DNA of 44,415 nucleotides from an uncultured Agathobaculum sp. (GCF_944384735.1 NZ_CALWUN010000010.1:1-44415); one strand, 5' to 3'; shown: positions 1-7,685, numbered from the stretch's first letter. A program made the numbers and translations. The notes: a model not told the origin generated them from the letters alone.

Positions 1-66
1 TGGCTCACTTTTTTATGAGCGTTGGTGGCTCAAAAATTCATGAGCGCCTGGCTCACTTTTTCATTG
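1..66. mobile_element. Possible insertion sequence end (IS21-like repeats), partial
   Basis: The first 66 bases hold three copies of a motif beginning TGGCTCA (at 1, 26 and 49), about 24 bp apart; the first two end in ATGAGCG, so each carries GCTCA...TGAGC dyad symmetry. Regular repeats at one end of an element are typical of IS21-family termini. The motif stops just where the integrase frame begins (a TGA precedes codon 68), so it looks like an insertion that cut the integrase gene. No transposase is visible because the window starts here. The family assignment is a guess. Confidence 0.4.
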
Positions 67-67
67 A

Positions 68-340
68 CATTTACAGCTATACAAACCTGACTATGTAACC
101 AGACATTTTCAATCCATCTTACATAAAAATAATTTGAAGGTTATTCGATTTCATGATTTAAGACACACCTGCGCTACTATGCTGTGCCGTCAAAAAGTTT
201 CTCTTCAGGAAATACAAATTTGGCTGGGACATTCCACTTATCAAACCACAGCTGACATTTATACACATCTCGACTACAAGGACAAAATAGGAACTGCATC
301 CGCTGCTGAAAGAATATTAACGAGTGCAGCCAATATCTAA
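68..340 (+). pseudogene. Tyrosine recombinase/integrase, C-terminal fragment
   Basis: The readable frame starts at about 68 and ends with TAA at 338-340. It contains the C-terminal catalytic box of the phage integrase family: the HDLRHTCATM motif (catalytic H and R), the WLGHS motif, and a late YTHLD containing the presumed nucleophilic tyrosine. The family is normally 350-400 residues, so only about the last quarter is present; the 5' part is missing and IS-like repeats abut the break. A TTG at 134 could start a 68-residue peptide, but it would lack the fold. The gene reads toward the 3' end of a tRNA-Leu gene 65 bp downstream, the usual arrangement for an element integrated at a tRNA. Not expected to be active. 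Confidence 0.85.
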
Positions 341-405
341 GGAGGATTTATTTTGAGTGAATGATAAAAGCTCGCATTTCAAAATAGAAATACGAGCATA
401 AATAT

Positions 406-492
406 TGGTGCCGCCAGCGGGAATCGAACCCGCACGCTGAAATCAGCCTCAGATTTTAAGTCTGATACGTCTACCAATTCCGTCATGGCGGC
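406..492 (-). tRNA. tRNA-Leu (UAA anticodon)
   Basis: The minus strand gives a complete class II tRNA. The 5' GCCGCCA pairs with 3' TGGCGGC, followed by the discriminator A and an encoded CCA (406-408). The anticodon loop reads CTTAAAA with anticodon TAA, there is a long variable arm, and the T-arm has GGTTCGATTCC. It sits at the end of an integrative element remnant: the integrase tail finishes 65 bp from its 3' end. A second, truncated tRNA-Leu with the same anticodon lies at 694-740, so this intact copy may have been brought in by the element. Confidence 0.93.
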
Positions 493-520
493 ATATAGTA
501 TTGCAATTTATATAACAATT

Positions 521-561
521 TGTTGGCAAAATGTTGGCAACCACAAAAAAATCTGCCAACA
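521..561. repeat. TGTTGGCA repeats, possible integrase arm sites
   Basis: TGTTGGCA occurs twice in direct orientation (521-528, 532-539) and once inverted as TGCCAACA (554-561) within 41 AT-rich bases, between the intact and the truncated tRNA-Leu. Short repeats of this kind are typical arm-type sites for tyrosine integrases near an attachment site. Their role here is inferred from position only. Confidence 0.4.
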
Positions 562-693
562 CCCAAGGGATAAAACTCTGGAAAAAAGTTTGAAATTAAC
601 TAGATTGTTTTCCTGATTCAAATTCCATATCACAATAAAACATAAAATCAGGCATATGCGCCAAGCGGACACGGAAACAAAACCGTATATGAC

Positions 694-740
694 ACGGGGG
701 ATTTTAAGTCCCCTGCGTCTACCAGTTCCGCCATGGCGGC
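694..740 (-). pseudogene. Truncated tRNA-Leu (UAA), 5' part only
   Basis: On the minus strand from 740 the sequence repeats the 5' half of a tRNA-Leu: acceptor strand GCCGCCA, D-arm GCGGAACTGGTAGACG, and an anticodon stem-loop GGGACTTAAAATCCC with anticodon TAA. After the anticodon stem it diverges; no T-arm, 3' acceptor strand or CCA follows. It is a broken tRNA gene, probably the original chromosomal copy disrupted when an element integrated at this locus. Confidence 0.7.
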
Positions 741-817
741 ATGACATGATTATAGCAGACCGGGCGCGGCGTGTCAAACGCCGCGCCCGGTTTTGCCTGT
801 CAAATATCGGCATGCTG

Positions 818-2086
818 TCACTTTTTTTCAAAAAGCGCGCGGTCAAGCGCACCGTCCTGATGCGCCACGATCGTGGTGCACACCGCGTCGCCCGTGATGT
901 TGACCGCGGTGCGCGCCATGTCGAGGATACGGTCGATGCCCATGATCAGGCCGATGCCGGCCACCGGCAGACCGACCGAGTCAAACACCATCGCCAGTGT
1001 GATCAGACCGACGCTGGGCACACCCGCCGTACCGATCGAGGCCAGCGTCGCGGTGGCGATCACCGTAAGGTAGTCGGCCGGGGTGAGCGAAATGCCGAAC
1101 GCCTGCGCGACGAACACGACCGCCACCCCCTGCATGATCGAGGTGCCGTCCATGTTGATCGTCGCGCCCAGCGGGATGGTGAAGGACGAAATGCGGCGCG
1201 ACACGCCCACCTTTTCCTCCAGCGTCTCGATCGACAGCGGGATAGTCGCGTTCGAGGTCGCGGTCGAAAACGCAAACCCCATGACAGGCGCGAATTTCCG
1301 GATGAAACGCAGCGGGTTCAGCCCGGTCAGCAGCTTGAGCAAAAGCTGGTACACGCCAAAGCACTGCACCGCCAGCGCAAGCAGCACCGCGCCCATATAC
1401 TTGAACATGGGCACCATCGCGGAAAAGCCCAGCTCGGAAAAGGTTTTGGCGATCAGGCAGAACACGCCGATGGGCGCAAGCCGCATGATCATCATGGTCA
1501 TTTCCATCATGATATCGTTGCCCTGCTGGAAGAAGTTCGTCACCAACTGCACCTTGTCCTGCAGCTTGGCAAGGATCAGGCCGACGAGCAGCGCAAACAG
1601 GATGATTTGCAGCATATTGCCGGTGGCCAGCGCCTCGACCGGGTTTTTCGGGATGATGCCCAGCAGCGTTTCGGTCATGGTCGTCTGGCTTTCGCTGATG
1701 GCCGTCTCGGCGGCCTGCACCTGCGACATATCCAGCCCAAGGCCGGGGTTGACCACCGACGCCACCCCCAGCGCCACGGCCACGGCCAGCATGGTCGTAA
1801 CCAGATAGAAGCCGATCGTCTTGACGCCGACCTTGCCCAGCGTTTTGGTGTCGCCGATGGCGGCTGCGCCGCACACCAGCGAGCAGAACACCAGCGGCAC
1901 GACCAGCATCTGCATCAGACGGATAAAGCCCTGCCCGACCACATAAAACACACCGCCGATCAGGATATCCTGCACGACGGGCACATCGGCGGCAAAGGCA
2001 TGCAGCGCCGCGCCGGCCGCCGCGCCCAGCAGCAGCGCGATAAAGATTTTGGTGGTCAGGCCCAGCTTTTTTGTTTGAGCGCTCAT
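818..2086 (-). CDS. Dicarboxylate/amino acid:cation symporter (DAACS family)
   Basis: Inner-membrane secondary transporter of the DAACS/SLC1 type, which takes up dicarboxylates, glutamate or similar amino acids with Na+ or H+. The 422-residue length is normal. Visible family features are a serine-rich re-entrant loop (FSTATSNATIPLS, about residue 265), the NMDGTS motif (about 300, residues that bind substrate and Na+), and a late hydrophobic region with GIDRILDMARTAVNITGD that matches the substrate-binding helix. Eight or so membrane segments alternate with short loops. The ATG at 2084-2086 overlaps the TGA of the upstream reductase (ATGA), so translation is probably coupled; the longer open frame upstream is only a shadow. 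It is the last gene of the operon starting at 3898. The exact substrate cannot be read from sequence. Confidence 0.92.
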   Translation of the reverse strand: MSAQTKKLGLTTKIFIALLLGAAAGAALHAFAADVPVVQDILIGGVFYVVGQGFIRLMQMLVVPLVFCSLVCGAAAIGDTKTLGKVGVKTIGFYLVTTMLAVAVALGVASVVNPGLGLDMSQVQAAETAISESQTTMTETLLGIIPKNPVEALATGNMLQIILFALLVGLILAKLQDKVQLVTNFFQQGNDIMMEMTMMIMRLAPIGVFCLIAKTFSELGFSAMVPMFKYMGAVLLALAVQCFGVYQLLLKLLTGLNPLRFIRKFAPVMGFAFSTATSNATIPLSIETLEEKVGVSRRISSFTIPLGATINMDGTSIMQGVAVVFVAQAFGISLTPADYLTVIATATLASIGTAGVPSVGLITLAMVFDSVGLPVAGIGLIMGIDRILDMARTAVNITGDAVCTTIVAHQDGALDRALFEKK

Positions 2087-2943
2087 GCCCGTCCCCCTGT
2101 CTGCCGCCCGGCCAGATAGTCCGCCAGCGCGTCCTTCCAATCCGGCATGCGGTAGATGCCGGTAATGCGCATCATCATATTGTCGAGCAGGGTAAACCGC
2201 GGGCGCAGCGTGTTGCCCGCCGCGCCCTCCCCGACTGCGGCGTCCGGATGCCCCGTCAGGCGCAGGATCTCGCGCGCCCAATCCGCGCGCGAACAGCGCC
2301 CTTCACACGAGGCATGGTACAGCCCGTATTCGCGCGCCGTAATCAGGTATTCGATGAAGCCTGCCAGCGCGTCCGCCGAGGTCGGCGAGGAAATTTCATC
2401 CGCGGGCAGGCGCACCGGCTCCCCGGCTTCCGCCGCCTCCCGCACACGGTCGACAAAATCATACGTCCCCGCACCGTACAGCCACGACGAACGCACGATG
2501 ACGTGCTTATCGGTCAGCTCGCGTACCAGCTTTTCGCCCGCATATTTGCTCTTGCCGTACATCGTCACCGGATGCGGGTCGTCAAACTCGCACAGCGCGG
2601 CGTCGCCCGTGCCGTCAAACACATCGTCAGTCGAAATCTGGATCAGCTTGGCATCGATGCGCCGGGCTGCGACCGCCAGATTGCGCGCGCCCAGCGCATT
2701 GATCTTATACGCCTCCTCCGGGCAGTCCTCGCAGCGGCGCACGTCGGTCAGCCCGGCACAATTGATGATGACGTCCGGGTGGTTGAGGTCGGCAAAGCGG
2801 CCAACCTGTTTGCCGTCCTCGACCGGCACGTCCCGGTCGCTTGTGAGCACCTTGCAGGACGCACTGTTGGCAAACCGGCGGCACAGCGCCGAGCCAAGCC
2901 GCCCATTCGCCCCGGCGATCCACACACGGTTGATGACACCCAT
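2083..2943 (-). CDS. RmlD-like NAD(P)-dependent sugar-nucleotide reductase
   Basis: Extended short-chain dehydrogenase resembling dTDP-4-dehydrorhamnose reductase (RmlD/StrL substrate-binding family). Seen in sequence: an N-terminal Rossmann glycine motif GANGRLG (about residues 9-15), a STDDVFDG block (about 105), and the catalytic YGKSK (Y-x-x-x-K, about 130), followed by GEKLV and SSWLYG, all typical of RmlD. Length is 286 residues, as in the family. The start at 2943 (MGVINRVW) is preferred because an AGGAAAGG lies upstream at usable spacing; another ATG four codons earlier is possible. It lies 37 bp after the PfkB-family gene and overlaps the symporter start by 4 bp. No other rhamnose genes are present, so the true substrate is open. 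Confidence 0.85.
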   Translation of the reverse strand: MGVINRVWIAGANGRLGSALCRRFANSASCKVLTSDRDVPVEDGKQVGRFADLNHPDVIINCAGLTDVRRCEDCPEEAYKINALGARNLAVAARRIDAKLIQISTDDVFDGTGDAALCEFDDPHPVTMYGKSKYAGEKLVRELTDKHVIVRSSWLYGAGTYDFVDRVREAAEAGEPVRLPADEISSPTSADALAGFIEYLITAREYGLYHASCEGRCSRADWAREILRLTGHPDAAVGEGAAGNTLRPRFTLLDNMMMRITGIYRMPDWKDALADYLAGRQTGGRA

Positions 2944-2980
2944 GGCATTCCCCATCCCTTTCCTCTTGTGCTGCGGCCGG

Positions 2981-3898
2981 TCAGACCGTATGGGGCGCGC
3001 CCGTCTTGACCAGCGCGCGCTCGATTTCCGCCCGTCCGGGCAGCCACGGCGCCGAACGCGCCGCGCAGCCCGCGGCCACCGCCCAGCGCAGCGTTTCCGG
3101 CACGGACAGCCCGCGCGCCTGCGCATACAGCCAGCCCGCGGTCATCGCCGTCCCCATACCGACCGGCTGGACGGCCTCGCCCGGGGCATAGGTCAGATAC
3201 AGCGCAGACCCGGCCTGCGGCGTGTACACCACGCCCTTGTCGCAGGCAATCAGCACATCGCGCGCGCCGGTCTGCTGCAGCTCACGCGCGCATGCCGCAA
3301 CGCCGACCGCGCTGTGCGGCGCGCCGCCGATCAGTTCATCCAGCTCGTGCAGGCCGAGCGCGATCAGGTCGGGCGCACAGGGCAGCGCGTTTTTGAGCGC
3401 ATCGCCCGCAGCATCCACCACCGTCCGGACGCCGCGCCCCTGTACGCGGCCGAGCAGCTTGGCATAGGCGTCCGCCGATACCCCGGCAGGCAGCGACCCG
3501 CTCAGCACCAGCCAATCGCCCTCGCCCAGCGTATCCAGCGTTCCGGCCAGTTCCTCCAACGCCTCGGGCGGGATAACCGGGCCCGCGCCGTTGAGCTCGG
3601 TCTGCTCCCGCGCGGCCACCTTGACGTTGATGCGCGTCATGCCCTCTTCCAGACGGCAGAAGTCATATTCCACCCCGGTTTCGGACAGCAGCGAAGCGAA
3701 CAGCGCGCCCGTGCGCCCCGCAATAAAGCCGAGCGCGCGCGTCGGCAGGCCAAGCGCCGCGCACACCAGCGACACATTGACGCCCTTGCCGCCCGGATAG
3801 AGCGCCTCGCTGTCGGTGCGGCACAGACGCCCCGGGCGCAGCGCGTCGGTGCGCACCAGATAGTCCAGCGACGGGTTGAGGGTTACGGTGTAGATCAT
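2981..3898 (-). CDS. PfkB-family sugar kinase homologue lacking the catalytic Asp
   Basis: At 305 residues this matches 1-phosphofructokinase/tagatose-6-phosphate kinase (FruK/LacC) in length and order. It has the N-terminal TLNPSLDY, the first signature PGGKGVNVS (about residues 36-44), and LSGSLPAG (about 135). The second signature, normally GAGD with Asp as catalytic base, reads GMGTAM (about residue 250): Asp is replaced by Thr. The Mg-site motif PNxxE reads LGLHE, and the nucleotide-loop SLGxxG reads ACDKG. It may therefore be a catalytically dead sugar-phosphate-binding protein, or a divergent kinase. The start ATG has AAAGGAGG at good spacing. First gene of the operon with the RmlD-like reductase and symporter; no fructose PTS gene is near. 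Confidence 0.85.
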   Translation of the reverse strand: MIYTVTLNPSLDYLVRTDALRPGRLCRTDSEALYPGGKGVNVSLVCAALGLPTRALGFIAGRTGALFASLLSETGVEYDFCRLEEGMTRINVKVAAREQTELNGAGPVIPPEALEELAGTLDTLGEGDWLVLSGSLPAGVSADAYAKLLGRVQGRGVRTVVDAAGDALKNALPCAPDLIALGLHELDELIGGAPHSAVGVAACARELQQTGARDVLIACDKGVVYTPQAGSALYLTYAPGEAVQPVGMGTAMTAGWLYAQARGLSVPETLRWAVAAGCAARSAPWLPGRAEIERALVKTGAPHTV

Positions 3899-3939
3899 CT
3901 CGGTATCCTCCTTTTGCGCACGGCTGCGGTTATGCTCTT

Positions 3940-3967
3940 ATTATATACCATCCCGCCAGCTTTTCAA
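3940..3967 (-). promoter_or_regulatory. Promoter of the PfkB-rmlD-symporter operon
   Basis: On the minus strand TTGAAA (3962-3967) and TATAAT (3940-3945) are separated by 16 bp, about 42 bp upstream of the first start codon. Good match to a housekeeping sigma promoter. Confidence 0.65.
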
Positions 3968-4042
3968 CCCGCGCGACAGTTTTCGTCCCTCTTTGCTGCA
4001 AAAAAGCCGCCTGCCTGCGCACGGCCGTACCGGCATAGCAAA

Positions 4043-4070
4043 AACCCCGCAGTCATTCGACTGCGGGGTT
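4043..4070 (-). terminator. Terminator after the tRNA-Ser genes
   Basis: Perfect 11-bp stem AACCCCGCAGT/ACTGCGGGGTT with a 6-nt loop; on the minus strand it is followed by a T run. It lies 5 bp past the 3' end of tRNA-Ser(GCU). Confidence 0.8.
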
Positions 4071-4075
4071 GATGA

Positions 4076-4166
4076 TGGCGGAGACGGAGAGATTTGAACT
4101 CTCGCGCCGGTTTCCCGACCTACTCCCTTAGCAGGGGAGCCCCTTCACCAGCTTGGGTACGTCTCC
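4076..4166 (-). tRNA. tRNA-Ser (GCU anticodon)
   Basis: Class II tRNA on the minus strand. The 5' GGAGACG pairs with 3' CGTCTCC, then discriminator G and encoded CCA. The anticodon loop contains GCT, there is a long variable arm (GGTCGGGAAACCGGC), and the T-loop reads TTCAAAT. It is followed by a strong terminator and preceded by tRNA-Ser(UGA), so the two are probably co-transcribed. Confidence 0.93.
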
Positions 4167-4185
4167 ATGTCAAGCAGTAGCTTCG

Positions 4186-4216
4186 CCGTAATGCTATGGC
4201 GGAGCGGGTGGGATTC
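4186..4216. repeat. 31-bp direct repeat carrying the tRNA-Ser 3' end (copy 1)
   Basis: Positions 4186-4216 repeat 4305-4335 with a single mismatch (G4193 against C4312). The repeated stretch includes the 3' acceptor strand and CCA of tRNA-Ser(UGA), but copy 1 is not attached to a tRNA. The 88 bp between the copies code for nothing visible. A duplicated tRNA 3' end is what a past integration/excision event, or an unequal tRNA duplication, leaves behind. Confidence 0.7.
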
Positions 4217-4315
4217 CTTTTTCTGCGGAAAAAGCCACGGCGGTTGCAACATGCCGCCGGCATGCTGCCAAGAGCCGCCTTTCGAATCCCTCACCCTGCA
4301 AGCTCCGTAATCCTA

Positions 4316-4404
4316 TGGCGGAGCGGGTGGGATTCGAACCCACGCGCCCTTTCGGACAAACGGTTTTCAAGACCGCCTCGTTATGACCACTTCGATACCG
4401 CTCC
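4316..4404 (-). tRNA. tRNA-Ser (UGA anticodon)
   Basis: Class II tRNA on the minus strand. The 5' GGAGCGG pairs with 3' CCGCTCC, then discriminator G and CCA. The anticodon loop CTTGAAA holds TGA, the variable arm is long (TTTGTCCGAAAGGGCGC), and the T-arm has GGTTCGAATCC. Its 3' 20 bases are duplicated at 4197-4216 without a tRNA body. Confidence 0.93.
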
Positions 4405-4454
4405 GTATCTTGCCCGATAAGCAAGGTATATTATATCACCGTTCGGCCGGGTTG

Positions 4455-4811
4455 TCAACTGTTTTTCAGCGCCTGCTCCCATGCATCCTGTTTGAAGCCC
4501 ACCAGCACAAAGCCGTCGCCAACCAGCAGCGGCCGCTTGACCAGCATGCCGTCGGTTGCCAGCAACGCCAGCTGTTCGTCCTCCGTCATATCCGGCAGCC
4601 TGTCCTTCAGCCCGAGCGCTTTATACTGCGTGCCGCTCGTGTTGAAAAACCGCTTGAGCGGCAGGCCGCTGCGGGCGTGCCACGCGCGCAGCTCGTCCTC
4701 AGTCGGGCGCTCCGCTTTGATATCGCGTACATCAACCGCGATGCCCTGCCCCTCCAGCCACTTTTTCGCCTTCTGGCAGGTAGAGCAACGGGGATAGCAG
4801 AGAAATAACAT
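4455..4811 (-). CDS. Spx/ArsC-family thioredoxin-fold protein
   Basis: 118-residue protein of the ArsC/Spx/YffB family. It starts MLFLCYPRCSTCQKAKKWL, with a CxxC redox pair (Cys11 and Cys14) after the first beta strand, then the family RDIKAERPTEDEL block, LKRFFNTSG, and a C-terminal LLVKRPLL-like segment (VKRPLLVGDGFVLVGF) typical of the fold. In Firmicutes some members (Spx) bind RNA polymerase under thiol stress and others are small reductases; this one is nearer the YffB/ArsC-like group, and the choice is not certain. AAGGAGGG lies 5 bp before the start. It follows the membrane protein gene by 14 bp and should be co-transcribed with it. Confidence 0.85.
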   Translation of the reverse strand: MLFLCYPRCSTCQKAKKWLEGQGIAVDVRDIKAERPTEDELRAWHARSGLPLKRFFNTSGTQYKALGLKDRLPDMTEDEQLALLATDGMLVKRPLLVGDGFVLVGFKQDAWEQALKNS

Positions 4812-4825
4812 GGTTTCCCTCCTTT

Positions 4826-5659
4826 TTACACCTGTTCCTGCTGCGCGCCGCGGCAGAGCACAAACAGCTCGGCCGCCACCAGCACGCATGCCGCCACCGA
4901 CAGCACGCCGCGCAGCACCATTTTATCCGACCATGCGGGCGCCGCCACGCCCATCAGGCGCGCAAGGCCGTAGCCGCCCATGTCGGACACCGCCATCGTC
5001 ACCGCGCACGCGCTGCAAAAGCCCAGCAGCGCCGGACGCGGCTTGCCATACAGCAGACGCGCCAGATGATAGCACGCGAGCACCAGCATCACGTCCGCTA
5101 CCAGCCCGAACGCAAACGAGGCCAGCTTGGGGTCGACGCAGGTCATGCGGTAATTGACCAACAGGTGCAGGCAGCTCCAGATGAGCGGCACCAGCGTCAG
5201 GTTTGCCGATGTCTCGGTGATCTCGCCGCCCTGCGCCTTGGCCAAACCGATCGCGCACACGCCGCACAGCACGGTCACCACCGCGTAGACCAGCTCGAGC
5301 ACCCGTGCCCACGCCGCGGCGTCCTGCTCGACCGTCGTCAGCGTCAGGTACAGGTAACCCGCGCCGCCCACGGCCAGCAGCAGCCCCGAAATGACCGCCA
5401 GCATGCGGAACATCGTGTTCTGCGTGCCAAGCAATTGCTCAAACGGCTGCTCACGCCGCGCGCGCAGCGGCCACGCCAGCACTGCGTAGGCCGCCGCCGC
5501 GATGAGCAGAAAAGCCGTAAAATACCAGACCCACGCGCCGCCCACAGCGGGCAGGCCGGTGGCCACATCAAAGCCGTTGAGCATATGCAGTGCGCGCACC
5601 ACCACACCCGGCACGCACAGCACGACCGCCAGACCCGGCAGAAACTTGATTCGGTTCAT
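4826..5659 (-). CDS. Multi-pass membrane protein of unknown function
   Basis: 277 residues with about seven or eight hydrophobic segments (starting near residues 8, 42, 82, 113, 145, 178, 210 and 248) and short, partly charged loops. The first segment (LPGLAVVLCVPGVVVRAL) follows a short basic N terminus. No catalytic or transporter motif is recognised. The chosen start (MNRIKF) has GGAGGGAAAC just upstream; an in-frame ATG further upstream lies between promoter and RBS and is less likely. It is the first gene of a two-gene operon with the Spx/ArsC-like protein. Function unknown. Confidence 0.75.
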   Translation of the reverse strand: MNRIKFLPGLAVVLCVPGVVVRALHMLNGFDVATGLPAVGGAWVWYFTAFLLIAAAAYAVLAWPLRARREQPFEQLLGTQNTMFRMLAVISGLLLAVGGAGYLYLTLTTVEQDAAAWARVLELVYAVVTVLCGVCAIGLAKAQGGEITETSANLTLVPLIWSCLHLLVNYRMTCVDPKLASFAFGLVADVMLVLACYHLARLLYGKPRPALLGFCSACAVTMAVSDMGGYGLARLMGVAAPAWSDKMVLRGVLSVAACVLVAAELFVLCRGAQQEQV

Positions 5660-5694
5660 GTGTTTCCCTCCAGAACGGATTTCCATACGGAGAT

Positions 5695-5723
5695 AGTATA
5701 GCACAAACCGTGCCCGGCTTCAA
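5695..5723 (-). promoter_or_regulatory. Promoter of the membrane protein/Spx-like operon
   Basis: Minus strand TTGAAG (5718-5723), 17-bp spacer, TATACT (5695-5700), about 36 bp before the start codon at 5659. Confidence 0.6.
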
Positions 5724-5735
5724 GCGCGGATACAA

Positions 5736-5771
5736 AAACGTCCCTTGTCGGTCTCCCGGCAGGGGACGTTT
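5736..5771 (-). terminator. Terminator of the cation/proton antiporter gene
   Basis: Nine-bp stem AAACGTCCC/GGGACGTTT with an 18-nt loop that can pair further; on the minus strand a T run follows. It lies 13 bp past the antiporter stop codon. Confidence 0.75.
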
Positions 5772-5783
5772 GCATGCAGCGGT

Positions 5784-7010
5784 TCAGTGGCGACTGGCGT
5801 TTGGCATTTTGGCCGCCTCGACTGCGGAAAACTCGGTATTTGCGGGGGTTTCGCGCTTCATGCCGAACTTGAGCAGGATGGGCGTCGCCAGCGTCGTGAC
5901 GATGACCACCAGCACGATCGCCGGGAACATCGCCGGGTCGATCAGGCCGGCCTGCGCGCCCTTCTGCGCAACGATCAGCGCGACCTCGCCGCGGGACACC
6001 ATGCCCAGACCGATAGACAGCGCATCGTACGCCTCAAAGCCCATCACGCGCGCGCCCAACCCGCAGCCGATGATCTTGGTCAGGATGGCCACGACGGTCA
6101 GCGCGACGGCGAACAGGATCAGCGAGCCGGTCAGCCCTTCCAGATTGGTCTTGATGCCGATCGATGCAAAGAACAGCGGTGAAAACAGCATATACCCCAG
6201 CACGTTGGTCTTGCTGGCAACATAGTCGCGCGTGGCCGACAGGTTGCACAGCACGATGCCTGCAAAGTACGCGCCCGTGATATCCGCAATGCCGAAAAAG
6301 CGCTCAGCCACATAGCTCATCAAAAACGCGAACACCAGTGCGTAGATCGCAATGCGGCGGTGCTTGTGCCACATCTGATCCATCTTGACAAAGGCCTTGT
6401 ACATCACAAAACCGACGACCAGCACGAACACAAAGAACGCCACGATACGCCCGAACACCAGCAGCGGCTTGACTGCCGGGTCGGTGAACGCGGTCAGTAC
6501 GGTCAGCACCACGATACCGAGGATGTCGTCAATGACGGCAGCGCCCAGAATCGCCGTGCCCACCTTGCTTTTGAGCTTGCCCATTTCGCGCAGCGTCTCG
6601 ACCGTGATCGACACCGAGGTCGCGGTCAGCACCACGCCGATAAACGCAGCCTTGAGCATATTCATCGGGTCATCTGGCCGGTTGCTGAATGCCAGATAGC
6701 AACCGATGCCGCCCAGCAGCGGCACGACTACGCCGATGACCGCAATGACAAACGAAGCGACGCCAGTGCTCTTGAGCTCCTTCAGGTCGGTATCCAAACC
6801 GGCATTGAACATCAGGATGATGACGCCGATCTCGGCCGCCTTGACCAGGAAGTCAGTCTCCCCTACCCAAGCGATCCCGCTCGGACCGACCAGCACACCG
6901 GCCACCAGCGCGCCGACTACCTGCGGCATATGGACACGCTCCGAGGTCAGGCCAAAAATCTTGGTAAACAGCATGATGATCGCCAGCGTCAAAAGAAAAT
7001 CATAAGACAT
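5784..7010 (-). CDS. Monovalent cation:proton antiporter (CPA2/KefB-NhaS3 type)
   Basis: 408-residue membrane protein of the CPA2 family, exchanging Na+ or K+ for H+ and so acting in pH or salt balance. About 12 membrane helices can be read. The family signatures are LVGPSGIAWVG (about residue 48), GVIILMFNAGLDTDLKEL (about 72), TATSVSITVETLREMGKLKS (about 140, unwound helix), and AAVIDDILGIVVL (about 165), where the paired Asp residues form the ion site. It has no C-terminal RCK/TrkA-N domain, so it is a short form. The ATG at 7008-7010 was chosen over a longer frame because GGCGGGGGAACC precedes it and the membrane fold starts immediately. Single-gene unit with its own terminator; a TATAAT lies upstream at about 7044-7049. 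Confidence 0.9.
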   Translation of the reverse strand: MSYDFLLTLAIIMLFTKIFGLTSERVHMPQVVGALVAGVLVGPSGIAWVGETDFLVKAAEIGVIILMFNAGLDTDLKELKSTGVASFVIAVIGVVVPLLGGIGCYLAFSNRPDDPMNMLKAAFIGVVLTATSVSITVETLREMGKLKSKVGTAILGAAVIDDILGIVVLTVLTAFTDPAVKPLLVFGRIVAFFVFVLVVGFVMYKAFVKMDQMWHKHRRIAIYALVFAFLMSYVAERFFGIADITGAYFAGIVLCNLSATRDYVASKTNVLGYMLFSPLFFASIGIKTNLEGLTGSLILFAVALTVVAILTKIIGCGLGARVMGFEAYDALSIGLGMVSRGEVALIVAQKGAQAGLIDPAMFPAIVLVVIVTTLATPILLKFGMKRETPANTEFSAVEAAKMPNASRH

Positions 7011-7189
7011 GGTTCCCCCGCCCTTTCTGCTCAATAAAGGAATATCTATCATTATACAACTTTTTTCTAAGTCGGACACGCCCAACCGGAAAAAACCACC
7101 CGTCATTTTCGCCAAAAAGCGTCACTCATTCCGAGCAGTATGCACAAATCCGATGCGCCGCGTGCACGGTCACACCCCTTCGGCCGTCG

Positions 7190-7654
7190 TCACCCCCCCA
7201 CTTTGGGCGAATGCTCGCGGATCTGCTTGATCGTTTCCACGCTGTCCTGCAGGCTGCGGCGCAGCGCCTCCATATCCCCGGCGGACACGTTACGCTCGAG
7301 GAACAGCAGCTCGATCGCGTGCGACAGGCGCACCATATCGTTGGCGGTCTCAAGGAACTGCGGGAAGTTATGCGACTGCATCGCGTTGCGGAACTTTCGG
7401 ATATCGCGGCGGATGAACTCGACCACCTCGCCCGCGCCCTCGAAATCGCCGTAGGAGATCGGATACGGCTCGACGCGCTGCAAATAGTATTTGTCCCGCT
7501 TGGTCACATTAAATACATAGGTGACGCACAGGTCGTCGGCCAGTTCGAACTTGGCGATATACAGGATGCCGTTGCGCACCTCCTTGATTGAGGTCGCGCC
7601 GATCTGACGCAGCGATACGTTGATGATATCGCCGGAGAAACTGCTTGTTATCAT
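7190..7654 (-). CDS. Hypothetical protein (154 aa)
   Basis: No family recognised. It has an N-terminal half rich in beta strands (VSLRQIGATSIKEVRNGILYIAKFEL..VTYVFNV, split by turns) and a C-terminal half that is charged and helical (residues about 80-150: FIRRDIRKFRNAM, ELLFLERNVSAGDMEALRRSL). No signal peptide, membrane segment or metal motif. The start has AAGGAAAT upstream. It begins 31 bp after the stop of the ArsB/NhaD-type transporter, so it is probably the second gene of that operon and may be a cytosolic partner. Confidence 0.75.
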   Translation of the reverse strand: MITSSFSGDIINVSLRQIGATSIKEVRNGILYIAKFELADDLCVTYVFNVTKRDKYYLQRVEPYPISYGDFEGAGEVVEFIRRDIRKFRNAMQSHNFPQFLETANDMVRLSHAIELLFLERNVSAGDMEALRRSLQDSVETIKQIREHSPKVGG

Positions 7655-7685
7655 AATATTTCCTTCTTTCTCATCCGGTCAAACG

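Noticed and set aside
656-2119. 487-codon plus-strand open frame
   Set aside because: It is antisense to the symporter gene, is full of His/Arg/Gln as expected from a GC-rich shadow frame, and crosses the truncated tRNA.
2156-4072. 638-codon plus-strand open frame
   Set aside because: Spans three minus-strand genes plus their intergenic regions and the terminator, and has no recognisable domain.
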